A stretch of DNA of 64,000 nt from NCBI GenBank assembly GCA_949775045.1, contig OX459104.1, positions 16,852,431 to 16,916,430 of the forward strand, written 5' to 3'. The number at the start of each line of letters is the position of its first letter. The first letter of the stretch is position 1. Below the pieces are notes generated by a model. That model did no database searches. It was not told the origin of the DNA and worked only from the letters and a program-made list of their open reading frames with translations. This DNA is from Metridium senile (lineage: Eukaryota; Cnidaria; Anthozoa; Actiniaria; Metridiidae). Shown here in pieces: positions 37,566 through 49,139 of this stretch. A program made the translations under genes and the position numbers.

Positions 37566-40500
37566 TTTTTTTTTATTATTTTTTTTTTTATTATTATTTT
37601 TTTTTTTGACATTCTGTTTTTTTAAAAGGTATTTTGCTTGTGAAGCGATTTTTTTTTCTTCTTTGCGTGTATTTCTTTCTTTCCTTTTACCTTCAACGAA
37701 TTTGTTTTACCCTCCCCACCCCATCACTTTTCTAATGGTCCGTCCCTTATTCATACAATAAGTGCAAATTAAAAAATGGCGGGGAGAACAGTGAAAGGGA
37801 CAAATGCTATAGGTTGTGTTATAGCCGTTCGCTGGGGGTTACTTCGACAAACACTTTTTTTTAATTCAATCGAATGTGATAGAGCGCAAACACTTAATCC
37901 GTGAAATAAAATATATTTTTTACTGTCTTATAGTTATTATTTAATGACTATTAGTGACTATTTTAGACAAGTAAAGCTGTAATGAAGTATTGTCTCCTTT
38001 GTATTTGCCTTTTTTTAGACTGTTCTAGTTTTTTATACGCCAGCAAGAAATTTTCTTTCGCTTATAACTTTACTAGCTTTTATTAGCAAAACTTAACAGA
38101 TAATCAGATATACAGGGTACTAAGTACTGTAAATTCAAGTTTAAAAACAGATTTTGGGGTTGGATTTCACTCTTACTAGTGTCAATTCTCAAGTGCAATT
38201 GCTAATTAGTCAATTTCGTAATATATTCAACTGATGCATGGCGAGAATTATTACGCAAGATTACTGACTTTTTTTATTATTTGACACAGATTTCCCATTG
38301 AACTTTCAGTATATAGCTTTAAAATATAATTCACAAAGGGATAACATAGTTTCTTTAATAATATTAAAAACTTCTAAAATAACACTTTAAAAAAAGCGTT
38401 ATTTAACACAAGGTTTTATTATCTTACATCGGACATTTACATATGACGTACAATAAACCTTAACTTACACAAACTGTTAATCTTTATTAAACATTAAACA
38501 TTGTTCTAAGAGATTTGAGATTTGCTATTGAAAGACTCGAGACTTGTGCTATTAAGAGAGACTTGTGCTAGACTCGAGTCTTGTGCGAAAAGATTCGAGT
38601 CTTGTGCAAAAAGATTCGAGACTTGTGCGGAAAGACTTGATATTTGTGCGAAAAGACTTGTGCCAAAAGACTTTTGTGCGAAAAGAGCGGATACCGAAGA
38701 AGTCGAAGACTAATGGCGGGTTTTCTGCTTTATCGTACGATCGATCCTCCTTAGGTAAACAATCAACTTCTTTCGGGAAGAGAACCATGAACAACGCTGT
38801 CATCATCCTACACTGAGCCATACATCTCTGTACGAAACCATTTTTCATGAAATTACAGTCAAAATGCGAAAGTGACATGCCGAAATCTCCGTGTATACTA
38901 AAAGTAAACACACCAAAATCTTCAGAATTTCATCGTCTAATCAAATCCGCGCGGGCTTTTCACTGTTAGCGCATGTGTTAATCGATTCACCGCATTAAAG
39001 GAAGTACATAGTGGGCTCACAGCTGGTAAAAAGCAGTACTGATACTAGATGACAGTGAGTCGAACAAAACTTAAAAGTGACATGGGTTTTTTATTGATCT
39101 AGTTCATAATAAACACACCAAATTAAAGCTAAAACATTGAAGATTAATAAACCGTGCGGGCATTTTAACTTTTTCAGTTTTAAATATAAGAAATCCAGGT
39201 TTAAAAACTACTTCACAGTCATTTTCTTGTAATTTGGGCGAGACCGGAAATGACTCGGAGATCATAGTCGGTAATTGGATACTGACTATTTCTTAACACA
39301 TATTTTGCCATATGAGAGTGAAGTCATTTAACCCGTGAAATAGATATTAGACTAATACACCTTAGCAGTCTCTAATTCCATTGTTTTCTTTTGTGTCTAT
39401 TTGACTAGTACACCTTGACTATTTAATTTTGTTTCACGGGTTAAATGTCTTCGCTCTAGTAACAATTTTTATTTTATTTCGCGGATTTAAAAGTGTTTGC
39501 GCTCTAGGTCATTTCAAGACAGAGAGTAATTATAGGTTTACTCTTATTTTTTAAAAGGCAGCAGCGATGAAAGGAAGATTCGAGAAGCAATGTCAGTCAT
39601 CGAGAAACACACGTGTATACGGTTTATACCAAGGAAGAAACAACGTGACTATATCGAATTCTACAAAGATAAACGGTAATACTGTGGAACCTCGCCTTAC
39701 GGCCACCCGCTTAATACGGCCACCCCGTTATTGCGGCCAGTTTTTCAAGTCCCTACGAAATGCATGCCCATACATTTTCTATGAAATTTACCCGCTTAAT
39801 ATGGCCACCCCGTTAATACGGCCACTTTGGGCTGTCCCCACTTTGTGGCCGGATTAACGGGGTTCAACTGTACTAGACATTACCAGAAATCGAAGACATG
39901 TGACGTCACCGCATGCTAAAGTTAGATTTGTGGCATTTAAAAATGGCCGCTCAGAATTACTGATAAATGTATGGGCTCAGAAAGAAAATGTCTAATATAT
40001 TTGCTAAATATCATTGTACTATCGGTCCCGCCCCCTAACTTTTAACTCGAGTATAAGTTCTATTCATTTATGCAAGTTACGTTTGATTTAGTTTTCTCAA
40101 TATGCGGCACGAAGGAATAACATTATCGAGAAATAATTGCTTTACTTTAGTCTGTATTTCAGCGAAAAATGTGTAATTTACCTTGTGTTCAGCATCGCCT
40201 GCCATCGATAGTTTACATGGATCCATCCTTCCCGCCCTCTTAAAATGCTCCTGAGATTACGGGCTTTTCAATGCTGTTTTAGAAGTCTTTCTAAGTAATA
40301 CACCAATGACGCAGATTAACAGTAAAAAGTGATGATTTTTTAGTTTTAAAATTTTCCATTTTACACCAAAATATCATAAAAAATGACCGATAAATCCTGC
40401 AAAGAAGCTTGTTTCGATCGTCGAGTCGATTGCAATGTTTACAGCTTCGTAGCCTGGTGATTTTACGTGTTATACCGCTGTTTAAAGAACCCGAAGGCTT

Positions 40501-43500
40501 CTTAAGCGGGAAATTCAAAATTCAAAGTTCATAGAATGGGCTTCCTGTGTCCTTTTGAAACTTTCTAAGTGACCTAATTCGTTCGAATTATTCTATGCCG
40601 AGCATAAGCGGGCGCTTCAATTTTAAATATATCAACTGCACCAGAAGCGCTTGGTACTTCTAAACAAACTTATAGTAGTTTGGTTTTGATAAATTGATTT
40701 ATTTCGATAGAAATTCGAGGATAATTCTGGACTGCCAGTAGACCGCTGGTCATAATATCGCGGACGTAAAATGTCTTAGATTTCTGGTAATGAAAACAGG
40801 ATTTGATTCTCTCCATCTGTCAGTATCAGTATCAGTTTTATTCTATTATTAAACGATTATTTACTCAGTGGGGACATATTACTACAGAGAAACAAAACTA
40901 CAAATAGTAATTGTTTCGTCAAGTGCGAGTTCGTTCTTCTGCACACGTGTGCGATATTAAGAGGTTATTAACCGAGCGCGAGGTCTGTATGGAAAATATC
41001 AGACCGAGGTCTTGACAGTACGGAACGAGCGCAGCGAGGTCCGTACAAAAAAGACCGAGGTCTGATATTTTCCATACAGACCGAGCAAGCGAGGTTAATA
41101 ATTCGTTTATTATATGACTATTTTAAAGAGAGAAAGTAATATTTTTTTTGATATTTTACGACGCGCGTTGCTTTCGAATGGCTTCCCAGTAGTTTTACTG
41201 AAAAAGAGCGGGTTGAAACCTGTTGAAACCGGTTTTCATTCAGCATGTGTCGACGGCTGCCTCAACAAACTTACAGAAATTTTAATGCCAAAAATTAAAA
41301 TTACTGCAGCTTTCTTGATCATTTCAAATCAAAGATCATTTAAAGACAAAGTGTTTTGTTTATATCTCAACATCAAAGAAAGTCAAGAAACAAAAAACAA
41401 GTTTTACAAAGGATTTTAACTGACATAAACAACATATGAACCACGATGGTTGTTGAAACGAGTTGAAATTCGTCGGTCTCGTGTGGACGTTTGCATCAAG
41501 AAAAAGAGCCTACGGAAGCTTATTTTTCGATAAACAATAATAAGAACTTTAATCGAAATCACTGTCAACTGTTGAAGGAATTTATTTGTCATTGTCATAC
41601 TTTATGAAGAAGATGAAAGGATGAGTAACGCTGACAGGACTTAATAGAATCAAGTAAACCGACCTTTTTTAAGATGTTTGAACCTTTTGTATGCAGAAAA
41701 AGAAAGACAATAACACTTCCTGACTTCAAAAAACGTTGTTAACTTTACTAGACAAACTTATTGTGAATTTTAAAGCTTTTTAAAAGTGAACGAAAAGCAA
41801 CGACATATCGGTAACAAAAGATAGCTCAACTCACTCAACTCACCGCCGTCGGGTGTTGTTTACAAGGATAGATAAAAACTAAAAGTATACTTTTCAACTA
41901 TTATTGAGGTATGTGAACGAGCTTTATGTTCTTTCTTTCTTTTTAGAGAATTAAAAACAACTTTTGTGAATTCTCACAACCTTTTGCAATTGTGTATTCT
42001 CTCTTGAATTGCAATATTGATTTGATTTTCTCAACTTTTGCTTGTCAAAATGTTTGCAAAAATTAGAAATGCTCGCCACTTAGCCTTTAATTTTCTCTCA
42101 GTCGGTTTTTGTTTATTTTATCGCATTCTGTAAAGACAGAAAGACAATAAAGAACGCGAAGCTTACTACATCCGGGACACCGGTCCTGCAGATAAAAAAT
42201 ATAGCCCGTGGTCCGTGATACGCAAAATACAGCCCGCGCGCGAGCCAATCAGATTGCACGAAATTAACCAGTCATATAATAAACTTCAAATATCTTATGT
42301 ATATAAAATCTCGTATTGATGAGGTTTCAACAATTCTCTCCAGATCTATGTTTCTGTATTTAAGTGCATACGTTTCTTCTCCTTCACTGTTCGTTTTTCG
42401 TTCCCATCCATTCCTTACCATTCTTCTCAGGAAACCATACCAACACGATTCTAACTTTTTCATTTCATTTTCTTAGCTGAGCTTCAGTACAGTAAGTAAG
42501 TCTTGATCTAATACAGGATTCAAGCAATTTTTTACGGGTTTTCATTGACACTTTGTGATCAGTCAATACGTTCTTCAGTTCATGAAATTTCCCATTTGCA
42601 CTAAGCATTATCTACAAACGATTCCTTCATGTCACTATAAAACATATGACCAAGGTACTTAAATTCTTTCACATTTACAATTTCGTACGTTCCCAGCAAT
42701 TTTCAGAATACTCCTTTCATTCATAAGTTCTGTATCGTTAAATACTTGTGTCTTTGTTTTCTTAAAACTTATTTCCAGAACATACCTTAAATGATTTCTA
42801 GGATTTCCTGTAGTACATTGAGATCTTTAGATAGAACTCCAGCATCATCAGTCTGTTATTCCCTCCTTTCTTCTTTCATCCCTTCCTTTATTCTGTCCTT
42901 ACTTCCTCCCTACTTCCCGTCCTTCCTTTCCTTTATCTTTTTTTATCCTTCTATTACTTCCGTTAGTTCCTTCCGTTCCTTCCTCCATTCATTCATTCCT
43001 TCCTTCCCTCCTTTCCCCTCTTTTCTACCTGTTTTTGTTCCCTTTGCATCCCTGTTCTCATCAAATGTCTAATGGAAATTGTCATAATCCTTCCTTCCTG
43101 TCTACCTTCCTTCCTTCCGTGCTTCCTTCCTTCCTATTTACCTTCTATCTTTCCTTCCTTCCTATTTACCTTCTAGCTTTCCTTCCTTCCTTCCATCTTT
43201 CCTTCCATCCTTATTTCTTCCTCCCTTCCTATATACCTTCCTTCCTTCCATTCTTTCTTCCTTCCTTGCTATTTACCTTCCTTCCTTCCTTATTTCTTTC
43301 CTTCCATCCTTCCTTCCTTCCTTCCATCCATCCTTCCTTCTTTCATTCCTATCACTCATTCTTCCAGAACTTTCTGCGAATCAGAAATCGGTCGTCGGGG
43401 AGGCAAGCAGACGATATCACTGGCCAACGGTTGCAGAAACCCTGGTCATATTACCCACGAGATAATGCACTCTTTAGGGTTTTACCATGAACATAGTCGA

Positions 43501-46500
43501 CCCGATAGAGATAACTATGTTAAGATATTCTGGGATAATATCCTACCAGGTTAGTGAACCCCTCGGACAAAAAACCCTGTCTGTTGATGATCTTGTTGCG
43601 ATATTATAATAGTACTGTTTCACTTTATCAAGCACCGCTGTACTTTGCGCATTAGTGTGAATGATGATGGCTCATTATTCCAGTTTCACCTTGTATTGTG
43701 CTGTTCAATTTGACACAAGGCGCATATGCACAAAACATATTTGTTGTGTCTTGTTCTTGTTGTTGTTCTTCTTCTTCTTCTTCTTTCTTGTTGTTGTTGT
43801 TGTTCTTCTTCTTCTTCTTTCTTCTTCTTCTTGTTGTTGTTGTTGTTCTTCTTCTTCTTCTTCTTCTTTCTTCTTCTTCTTGTTGTTGTTGTTGTTGTTG
43901 TTATTGTTCTTCTTCTTCTACTTTCTTGTTGTTGTTGTTGTTGTTCTTCTTCTTCTTCTTCTTCTTCTTTCTTCTTCTTCTTGTTGTTGTTGTTGTTCTT
44001 CTTCTTCTTCTGCTTCTTCTTCTTCTTCTTCTTAACGTACATGCATAACATACATGATTGTGTTACCAACAGGTAACGAGGGCCAGTTCAAGATCCGTAC
44101 ACAAGAAGAGCAAACGAGCCTTGGCCAGCCCTATGACTTTAGATCAATAATGCACTACCAACGTAAAGAGTTTAGTAAAAACGGTAAAGATACTATTGAA
44201 GCTATACAAGACCCTAACATGAAACTGGGTTCCTTGACCTCGCTGTCTGCAGTCGATATAATGCAAGTTAATCGGCTGTATAGATGTCCACAGGCCGCAA
44301 AGCAAGGTGGGTAATATTCTAAGGTCTTTGATTAGTACTCATTTATTTAAAGCGAGTTATCTAACTTATAGCACTGACAATAGTCTCCTTCATAGTTCTC
44401 TGGGCCATCTTGAAAGGTAGCGGCGTACCTTTGCATCGAAGCGAGACGAACGTTGCACTGCAAAAACGGCTGAGTAGATACAACTCAGCATATTGAGTTA
44501 ATCATGCATTCAGGATGACACTTTATAATGAATAAACACAACTCATTATTAAGAGTAAATTATTAGTAGATGTACCATTGAGTACAATGTACTCAATATA
44601 TTGAGTTTAACCTCACTTTTACTCATTATAGAGTTGGGTTTACTCACTATAAAGTGTCATCCTGAATGCATGATAAACTCAATATACTGAGTTGTATCTA
44701 CTCAGCCGTTTTTGCAGTGTGAGTTTGCAATGATAGAGACCTTTTAACATTTTACGGGACAACTATTTGCTTGTCTCTAGCATTGCAAGCTCAACGTTCG
44801 TCTCGCTTCCATGAAAAAGCCCGGCTATACCTTTTAATTTCAAGATGGGGCAGGGAACTGTGAAGGTTCATTCATTCATTCATTCATTCATTCAGTAATT
44901 TCTTTATTCATCAACTTTTTAAATCATTTCATACATCTATTTGTTTATTCAGTTCGTTTTCATTCTTCATTCATTCATTCAATAATACATTCACAAGTTG
45001 CTCGGTAACTTTTAGGCACATTTTCCGATTTCGAGCAACTTTTCCAATTTCGAGCAACTTTTTCACTTTCGAGCAATTTTTGTACTTTTTTTTACTTTTT
45101 ACATGAATTCAAACCAATTAACAAGGCGCCAGGGTTTTTTTAACTCCAAAGATTCAAATACTGTTTAACAATAGGCTTTATAGTACACTTTGTCTACCTG
45201 TGGTGATTTGGAAATACGATCCAGGTGGTCAGCGGTTGTAAAATGAAAACAAACTTTTCTGCAAATACCAATAAAATATTCTAATTTTATATTATTAAAG
45301 CTAACGGAAATCTATAATATGAAATCATCAAATTTATAAGAAGCGTCAAAATGTTTTTGAGCAACTTTTGAGCAACGTTTAGATTTTTGAGCAACTTTTG
45401 TGCAACGTTTTGTGAAATTATGAGCAGCTTTTTTTGACTTTTTGCAGCAACTTGTGGATAGCCCTAAATGGATTCATTTGTCTAGCCCTCCATTCACCAA
45501 TCCATTCATTCATTTATATTTCAGTTGATAACTTCCACCTTACCGTGTCTACTGGTAGCAGTCCCTTTGCTGGCACTGATGCTAAGGTGTTTGTTGAACT
45601 ATACGGTCACCATGGTGATAATAGCATTGGTTCAGGAGAGGTACAGCTACTCTCCAAAGAAAAAAACTTCGAGAGCGGAAGGTTAGTCAGACGGTAGAAA
45701 AACACAATAATCAAATTGCTACTGTGGAATAGAGTACAATCACTATATCCATGGAATAGAATCAAATTACTACTGTGGAATAGAGTACAAACACTATATC
45801 CATGGAATAGAATCAAATTACTACTGTGGAATAGAGCACAAACACTATATCCATAAAATAGAATCAAATTGCTACTGTGGAATAGAGCACAAACACTTTA
45901 TCCATGGAATAGAATCAAATTACTACTGTGGAATAAAAAAAAAAACAATAGTACTATATCCATGAAATAGAATCAAATTGCTACTGTGGAATCGAGTACA
46001 AACATTATATCCATGAAATAGAATCACATTGCTGCAGTGGAATAGAGCTCAAACACTATATATCCATGAAATAGAATCAAATTGCTACTGTGGAATAGAG
46101 CGCAAACACTATATCCATGAAATAGAAGCAAATTGCATCATTAGCATCATTATTATAATAGTTTTGCGTGTATGTGTCAATGTTTTTTAATATTATCGAT
46201 TTTATTATATAAGTCCTTAGAATTTTATTTTTTGCGTCTTTTTTTGGTTTTTAGCCAAGACATGTTCAACGTCATTTCGCCTGATCTTGGACCGCTGACC
46301 AAACTGACAGTCAGACATGATAACGAGGGTGTTGGTCCGGCGTGGTTTCTTGACAAGGTAAGGAAAACATAAAGAGCTCATTTTATTTATTGGTCAGCAT
46401 TTTCATATTTTCATCCAACTATTCATCCATCCATTCTCCAATCTATTCGTCCATCCATCCTTTTATTCTTAGTCATTCTAGTCATTATTTCATTTTATCT

Positions 46501-47184
46501 TTTCATTCATCCATTTATCCATCTATTCATTCATTCATGCAATAATTATTTTATTTATTCATTCGTCCATCCATTTATTCATCCATCCATCTACCCATCA
46601 TTCTATCCCTTTATCAATACATACATGCATTCATTTATTCATTCATTTATTTATTCATTCATTCATTCATTCATTCATTCATTCATTCATTCATTCATTC
46701 ATTTATTCATTCATTCATCCATTCATTCATTCATTTATTCATTCATCCATTCATTCATTTATTCATTTATTCATTCATTCATTTATTCATTTATTCATTC
46801 ATTCATTCATTCATTCATTCATTCATTCATTCATTCATTCATTCATTTATGCATCCATCAATGCATCCGTCCATCCATCCATTTATCAATTCAATTATTC
46901 CATCCATTCTTCCAATCATCCATTCTTCCATTATATTGATTAATTCATCCATCCATCCATCCTTGCATCCACTTATCAATCGACCCACCAACTCCCTCAA
47001 TGTCCCTCACCGATCTCCCTCTTTCTGTCTGTGTCTATAGAATTATTGTACTTATGTTTAAATCCATTTACTTTTTCAGATAAAAGTCGTCGATGACAAA
47101 AGAAGGAAGACCTATCTCTTTCACTGTTCATGCTGGCTTACAGGACCAGAAAACACAAAGACACTAACGCCATCTGAAGTATAA
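34975..47184 (+). CDS. Astacin metalloprotease with C-terminal PLAT domain, complete, 372 aa
   Basis: Eight exons: 34975-35041, 36874-37026, 39558-39675, 43368-43549, 44073-44306, 45525-45681, 46255-46357, 47080-47184; 1119 nt, in phase throughout. Exon 1 is a signal peptide (MHLSALIVSAIVVVLEG). The propeptide is very short; SLLGD may be the aspartate switch (FxGD in relatives), followed by a KR site. The catalytic domain runs about 36-250: RLLWP, TCIRF (C93), C116, C135, zinc motif HEIMHSLGFYHEHSRPDR (H143, E144, H147, H153), Met-turn SIMHY (M200, Y202) and C245. All zinc ligands and the four core cysteines are present, so it should be an active secreted endopeptidase. Residues about 253-372 form a PLAT/LH2 beta-sandwich (DNFHLTVSTGS...GTDAKVFVELYG; GPAWFLDK; YLFHCSCWL), a lipid- or protein-binding module. 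Introns carry several transposable elements. Extra copies of the last exon lie downstream. Confidence 0.92.
35340..35522 (+). repeat. (TAATG)n pentanucleotide repeat
   Basis: About 35 units, with a few TAATT variants, in astacin intron 1. Confidence 0.95.
36163..36244. mobile_element. 82-bp foldback insertion with 9-bp target duplication
   Basis: ACCCTGCGAGC, TTTCTCTTACCTAGAAC / GTTCTAGGTAAGAGAAA, and GCTCGCAGGGT fold. The direct repeat AACTGTCAA flanks it (36154-36162, 36245-36253). It lies in astacin intron 1 and is unrelated in sequence to the palindrome at 34757. Confidence 0.8.
36405..36805 (+). repeat. (TTTA)n microsatellite
   Basis: About 100 units with TTTG and TTCA variants in intron 1, ending about 70 nt before exon 2. 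Confidence 0.95.
37220..37484 (+). mobile_element. TIR element E1, copy 2
   Basis: The ends GGTTGACGGAGTGAACGGTG...GACCGAAAGGAACTG mirror CAATTCCTTTCGGTCGTGC...CTGTCAACC. 37277-37399 reads DIDHLRIFGDRKRIY, TTPAPYSKEELKIN, SNPE, then TAA, about 70% identical over 40 codons to copy 1 at 20805-21086. It is inside astacin intron 2. Confidence 0.7.
37500..37612 (+). repeat. (ATT)n / poly-T tract
   Basis: Pure (TTA)n to about 37562, then T-rich sequence. In astacin intron 2. Confidence 0.95.
38515..38690 (+). repeat. About 24-bp minisatellite (GATTCGAGACTTGTGCGAAA)
   Basis: Seven or so drifting units of GACTCGAGTCTTGTGCGAAA in intron 2. Frames across it are artefacts. Confidence 0.85.
39682..39870. 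mobile_element. pogo/Tigger-type MITE abutting the exon-3 splice donor
   Basis: The left end CTGTGGAACCTCG is mirrored by CGGGGTTCAACTG, with subterminal TTAATACGGCCACCCCGTTA motifs. A TA duplication lies on both sides (39680-39681, 39871-39872), as for Tc1/mariner-pogo elements. The left TA forms intron positions +5/+6 of the exon-3 donor (GTAATA). Confidence 0.75.
40962..41100. repeat. 139-bp hairpin (TTATTAACCGAGC arms)
   Basis: The arms GAGGTCTGTATGGAAAATAT and ATATTTTCCATACAGACC..., with nested GACCGAGGTCTT / AAGACCGAGGTC and GTACGGA / TCCGTAC, fold fully. It directly precedes the TIR element at 41105. 39873-40961 shows no gene. Confidence 0.8.
41105..42283. mobile_element. 1.2-kb TIR element with TTTATTATATGACT ends
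   Basis: GTTTATTATATGACT at the left is mirrored by AGTCATATAATAAAC at the right. The interior has no transposase-like ORF. The end motif is shared in form with the elements at 57535, 60770 and 61120. It lies in astacin intron 3. Confidence 0.65.
42850..43365 (+). repeat. Degenerate (CTTC)n tract
   Basis: TTCCTTCC runs with interruptions, pyrimidine-rich on the coding strand right up to the acceptor of astacin exon 4 (43366-43367). Confidence 0.9.
43740..44035 (+). repeat. (TTC)n / (TTG)n triplet tract
   Basis: Alternating blocks of TTC and TTG repeats fill most of the 523-bp astacin intron 4. The poly-Leu/Phe/Val/Cys frames are artefacts. Confidence 0.95.
44383..44868. mobile_element. T1 element copy 2, split by a nested insertion
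   Basis: GTCTCCTTCATAGTTCTCTG and CAGGGAACTGTGAAGG are the T1 ends seen at 7978-8187. The left half breaks at ACGTTG and the right half resumes at GAGTTTGCAATGATAGAG, exactly around the inner element. In astacin intron 5. Confidence 0.8.
44456..44719. mobile_element. 264-bp MITE with long perfect TIRs, nested in T1
   Basis: CACTGCAAAAACGGCTGAGT and the next 18 bases (AGATACAACTCAG...) are matched by their reverse complement at the right end (CTCAGCCGTTTTTGCAGTG). The rest also pairs (GTGTCATCCTGAATGCAT). This is the intact version of the copy at 8225-8565. Confidence 0.88.
45704..46135 (+). repeat. Minisatellite A, second array, about 9 copies
   Basis: Same monomer as 27697-27990 (ATAGAATCAAATTGCTACTG, TGGAATAGAGCACAAACACT). 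In astacin intron 6, 20 nt after the exon-6 donor. Confidence 0.92.
46405..46975 (+). repeat. (ATTC)n microsatellite
   Basis: CATTCATT and CATCCATC runs over about 570 bp in astacin intron 7. Confidence 0.95.
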
Positions 47185-47819
47185 TGCATTTTGCATTTAC
47201 TTATTTGAAAAAAATAGTTATCCAAGCAAGCTAGCTACAATCACGGACAATATTGATTTATCTTTTTTAGCCCTCCTCTCCCCCCTCTACTCAATGTTGG
47301 CCGTTCATGAGTTAAATGTTTCATTGGTAGACATTCCTTCGTCAAATCAACATTAGGATAGGGGGGAGGGGGAGGATATGACGAAAAATAAACAGTTATA
47401 TGTAAAACAACACTAATAACCTGCGGTGTCCCAATATTTAGCACTGATGTGACTAGTTGCAGAACACCGGACCTTATGGATTTGATTGACGACAGCCAAA
47501 ATAGTAGACTAGTACTTCACAACTAGCCGTTTGAATGTTTGAGGGACTGGTCATAAAGTATAGGGGGGGTGGGCCGGAAAAAATGGTGGGGTGGGCCATA
47601 ATTTTTAAGCATGAAAAAGGGGGTGGGCTATGAAAAATTAGGCAATACACTGGGGGTATTTAGGGGTAATTGTGGTGCATTGTATAGGGGTGGGCTACGT
47701 GTAACTATGCTTGTAAAATTCATGAATAATGAATGAGGGTACAAGCCAATCCTTGCTCAGTATTCAGATCACATGCATACTATTGTAAATCCCAATAAAG
47801 ATCGATGAATGAATTATAC

Positions 47820-47945
47820 CATTGTTATACTAATGAACATACATTCACTAGTGGATGTATCATAAAAATACAACCACTAGTGGATGTATCATGAAATACA
47901 ACCACTAGTGGATGTATCATAAAAATACAACCACTTAAACTAAAT
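47820..47945 (+). repeat. 28-bp repeat with palindromic core x 3-4
   Basis: Each unit holds ACAACCACTAGTGGATGTAT, which is itself nearly palindromic around CCACTAGTGG. Between it and 47184 there is only short, gene-free sequence. Confidence 0.8.
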
Positions 47946-48189
47946 ACAACCACAACATGTAACGTAAACAACGCAAGAAAATAGTTTATTTATCACCAAA
48001 CATTATAGTATAGCTTACTTCTACTTCATCCAAAAGTTTACAGTGCAGCTATTGAACACTGGCATTACAATATTGCTACTATTATCTTACGAAACAGCAG
48101 AAACCTATGCAAATACCAACGGCACAAATATAAGTATATTCCGGCATTGAAAAAGTTAACCTTATAATGTTTAAATAATTTTACGAACC

Positions 48190-48504
48190 TTTGATCACCT
48201 CTTGCGAATGGGTCCACTTTTATCACTGAGATACCTAATAAATATAACGTTTTGGGAGGATATCTTTCGCCGCGACGATTAGAAACTTCTTCTATGAACC
48301 GACTCAACCACCAGTTCAATGTTTCGGCATTCATGTCTTCCAAAGGAGTGCTCAACGGTTGCACTTTCTCAAACTCTAAGCGTAAAGAGCTTGAATGCAG
48401 TTGTTTTGGTAATTTATCTTGACGCTTGAATTGCCACTCATGGAATAGCTTCACAGCCCACTTAGTGTTATTTTCAGTGTTTTTAGGAACTGTACTTTCT
48501 ATTA
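48190..48504 (-). pseudogene. Crypton/DUF3504-type recombinase N-terminal fragment
   Basis: On the minus strand, VPKNTENNTKWAVKLFHEWQ opens the segment, followed by PLSTPLEDMNAETLNWWLSRF and NRRGERYPPKTLYLLG. This is the N-terminal domain typical of Crypton-derived tyrosine recombinases and their domesticated QRICH1/ZMYM-like relatives. The catalytic half is absent. A possible acceptor lies before it and a GTATCT donor after TTATTAG, so an exon of a larger domesticated gene is an alternative. Confidence 0.55.
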
Positions 48505-48716
48505 GAATTATATTCGCTCCCCCTCGGCAGTTTTGGGCTCGCGAAATCGGGTTCTAGTTGTTTCCATGTCCGTTGCTCAAGTCAGAATGAATTTTAATTA
48601 CCATAATAAATTCTCAGAGGAATAAACTCTCATTAATAAAAGATTCCCGATTGATTGTAATTATCTGAGTTGACTATTCCCTTGAGTTCATTAATTATTC
48701 ATTAATTTAACAAGCC

Positions 48717-48816
48717 GTTTACAACATTCGCGTCCGTGTTGTATGGGCATTACAATGTCTCGCCTTCGGCTCGACATTGTAAAAGCCCATACAACACGGC
48801 CGCTCATGTTGTAAAC
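48717..48816. repeat. 100-bp hairpin
   Basis: GTTTACAACAT, CGTGTTGTATGGGC and TTACAATGTC pair with GACATTGTAA, GCCCATACAACACGG and ATGTTGTAAAC; the loop is TCGCCTTCGGCTC. Confidence 0.85.
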
Positions 48817-49139
48817 ATTACATAGACTAAAGGGTGGGCCAATAAAAGTCATTCCTTGGAAATTCTGAATTCCCCCCCCGCCCCTATACTTTATGACCAG
48901 TCCCTTACCTCGCAGGAAACTACAGTGATACGAGACAGTATATAATAGGCTGAATCGCTTTTGGTTAATTATGATAGTCTTAGTTTTAATATTTTTGATA
49001 AATTGTTGTATTATGTATATTTGGTACAATACACTTAATTTTCAATAACATTAAACACGATAATGATTTATGATATTTGAGTTTCTTTTATTTCATTTGT
49101 TCATTATTGTGAATATTACACGGGCTATAGTCCAACAAA

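Noticed and set aside
41114..41419. 101-codon plus-strand ORF
   Set aside because: Lies inside the TTTATTATATGACT TIR element, with no recognisable domain or homologous copy in the window.
46625..47040. HSFIHSFI ORFs
   Set aside because: (ATTC)n microsatellite inside astacin intron 7.
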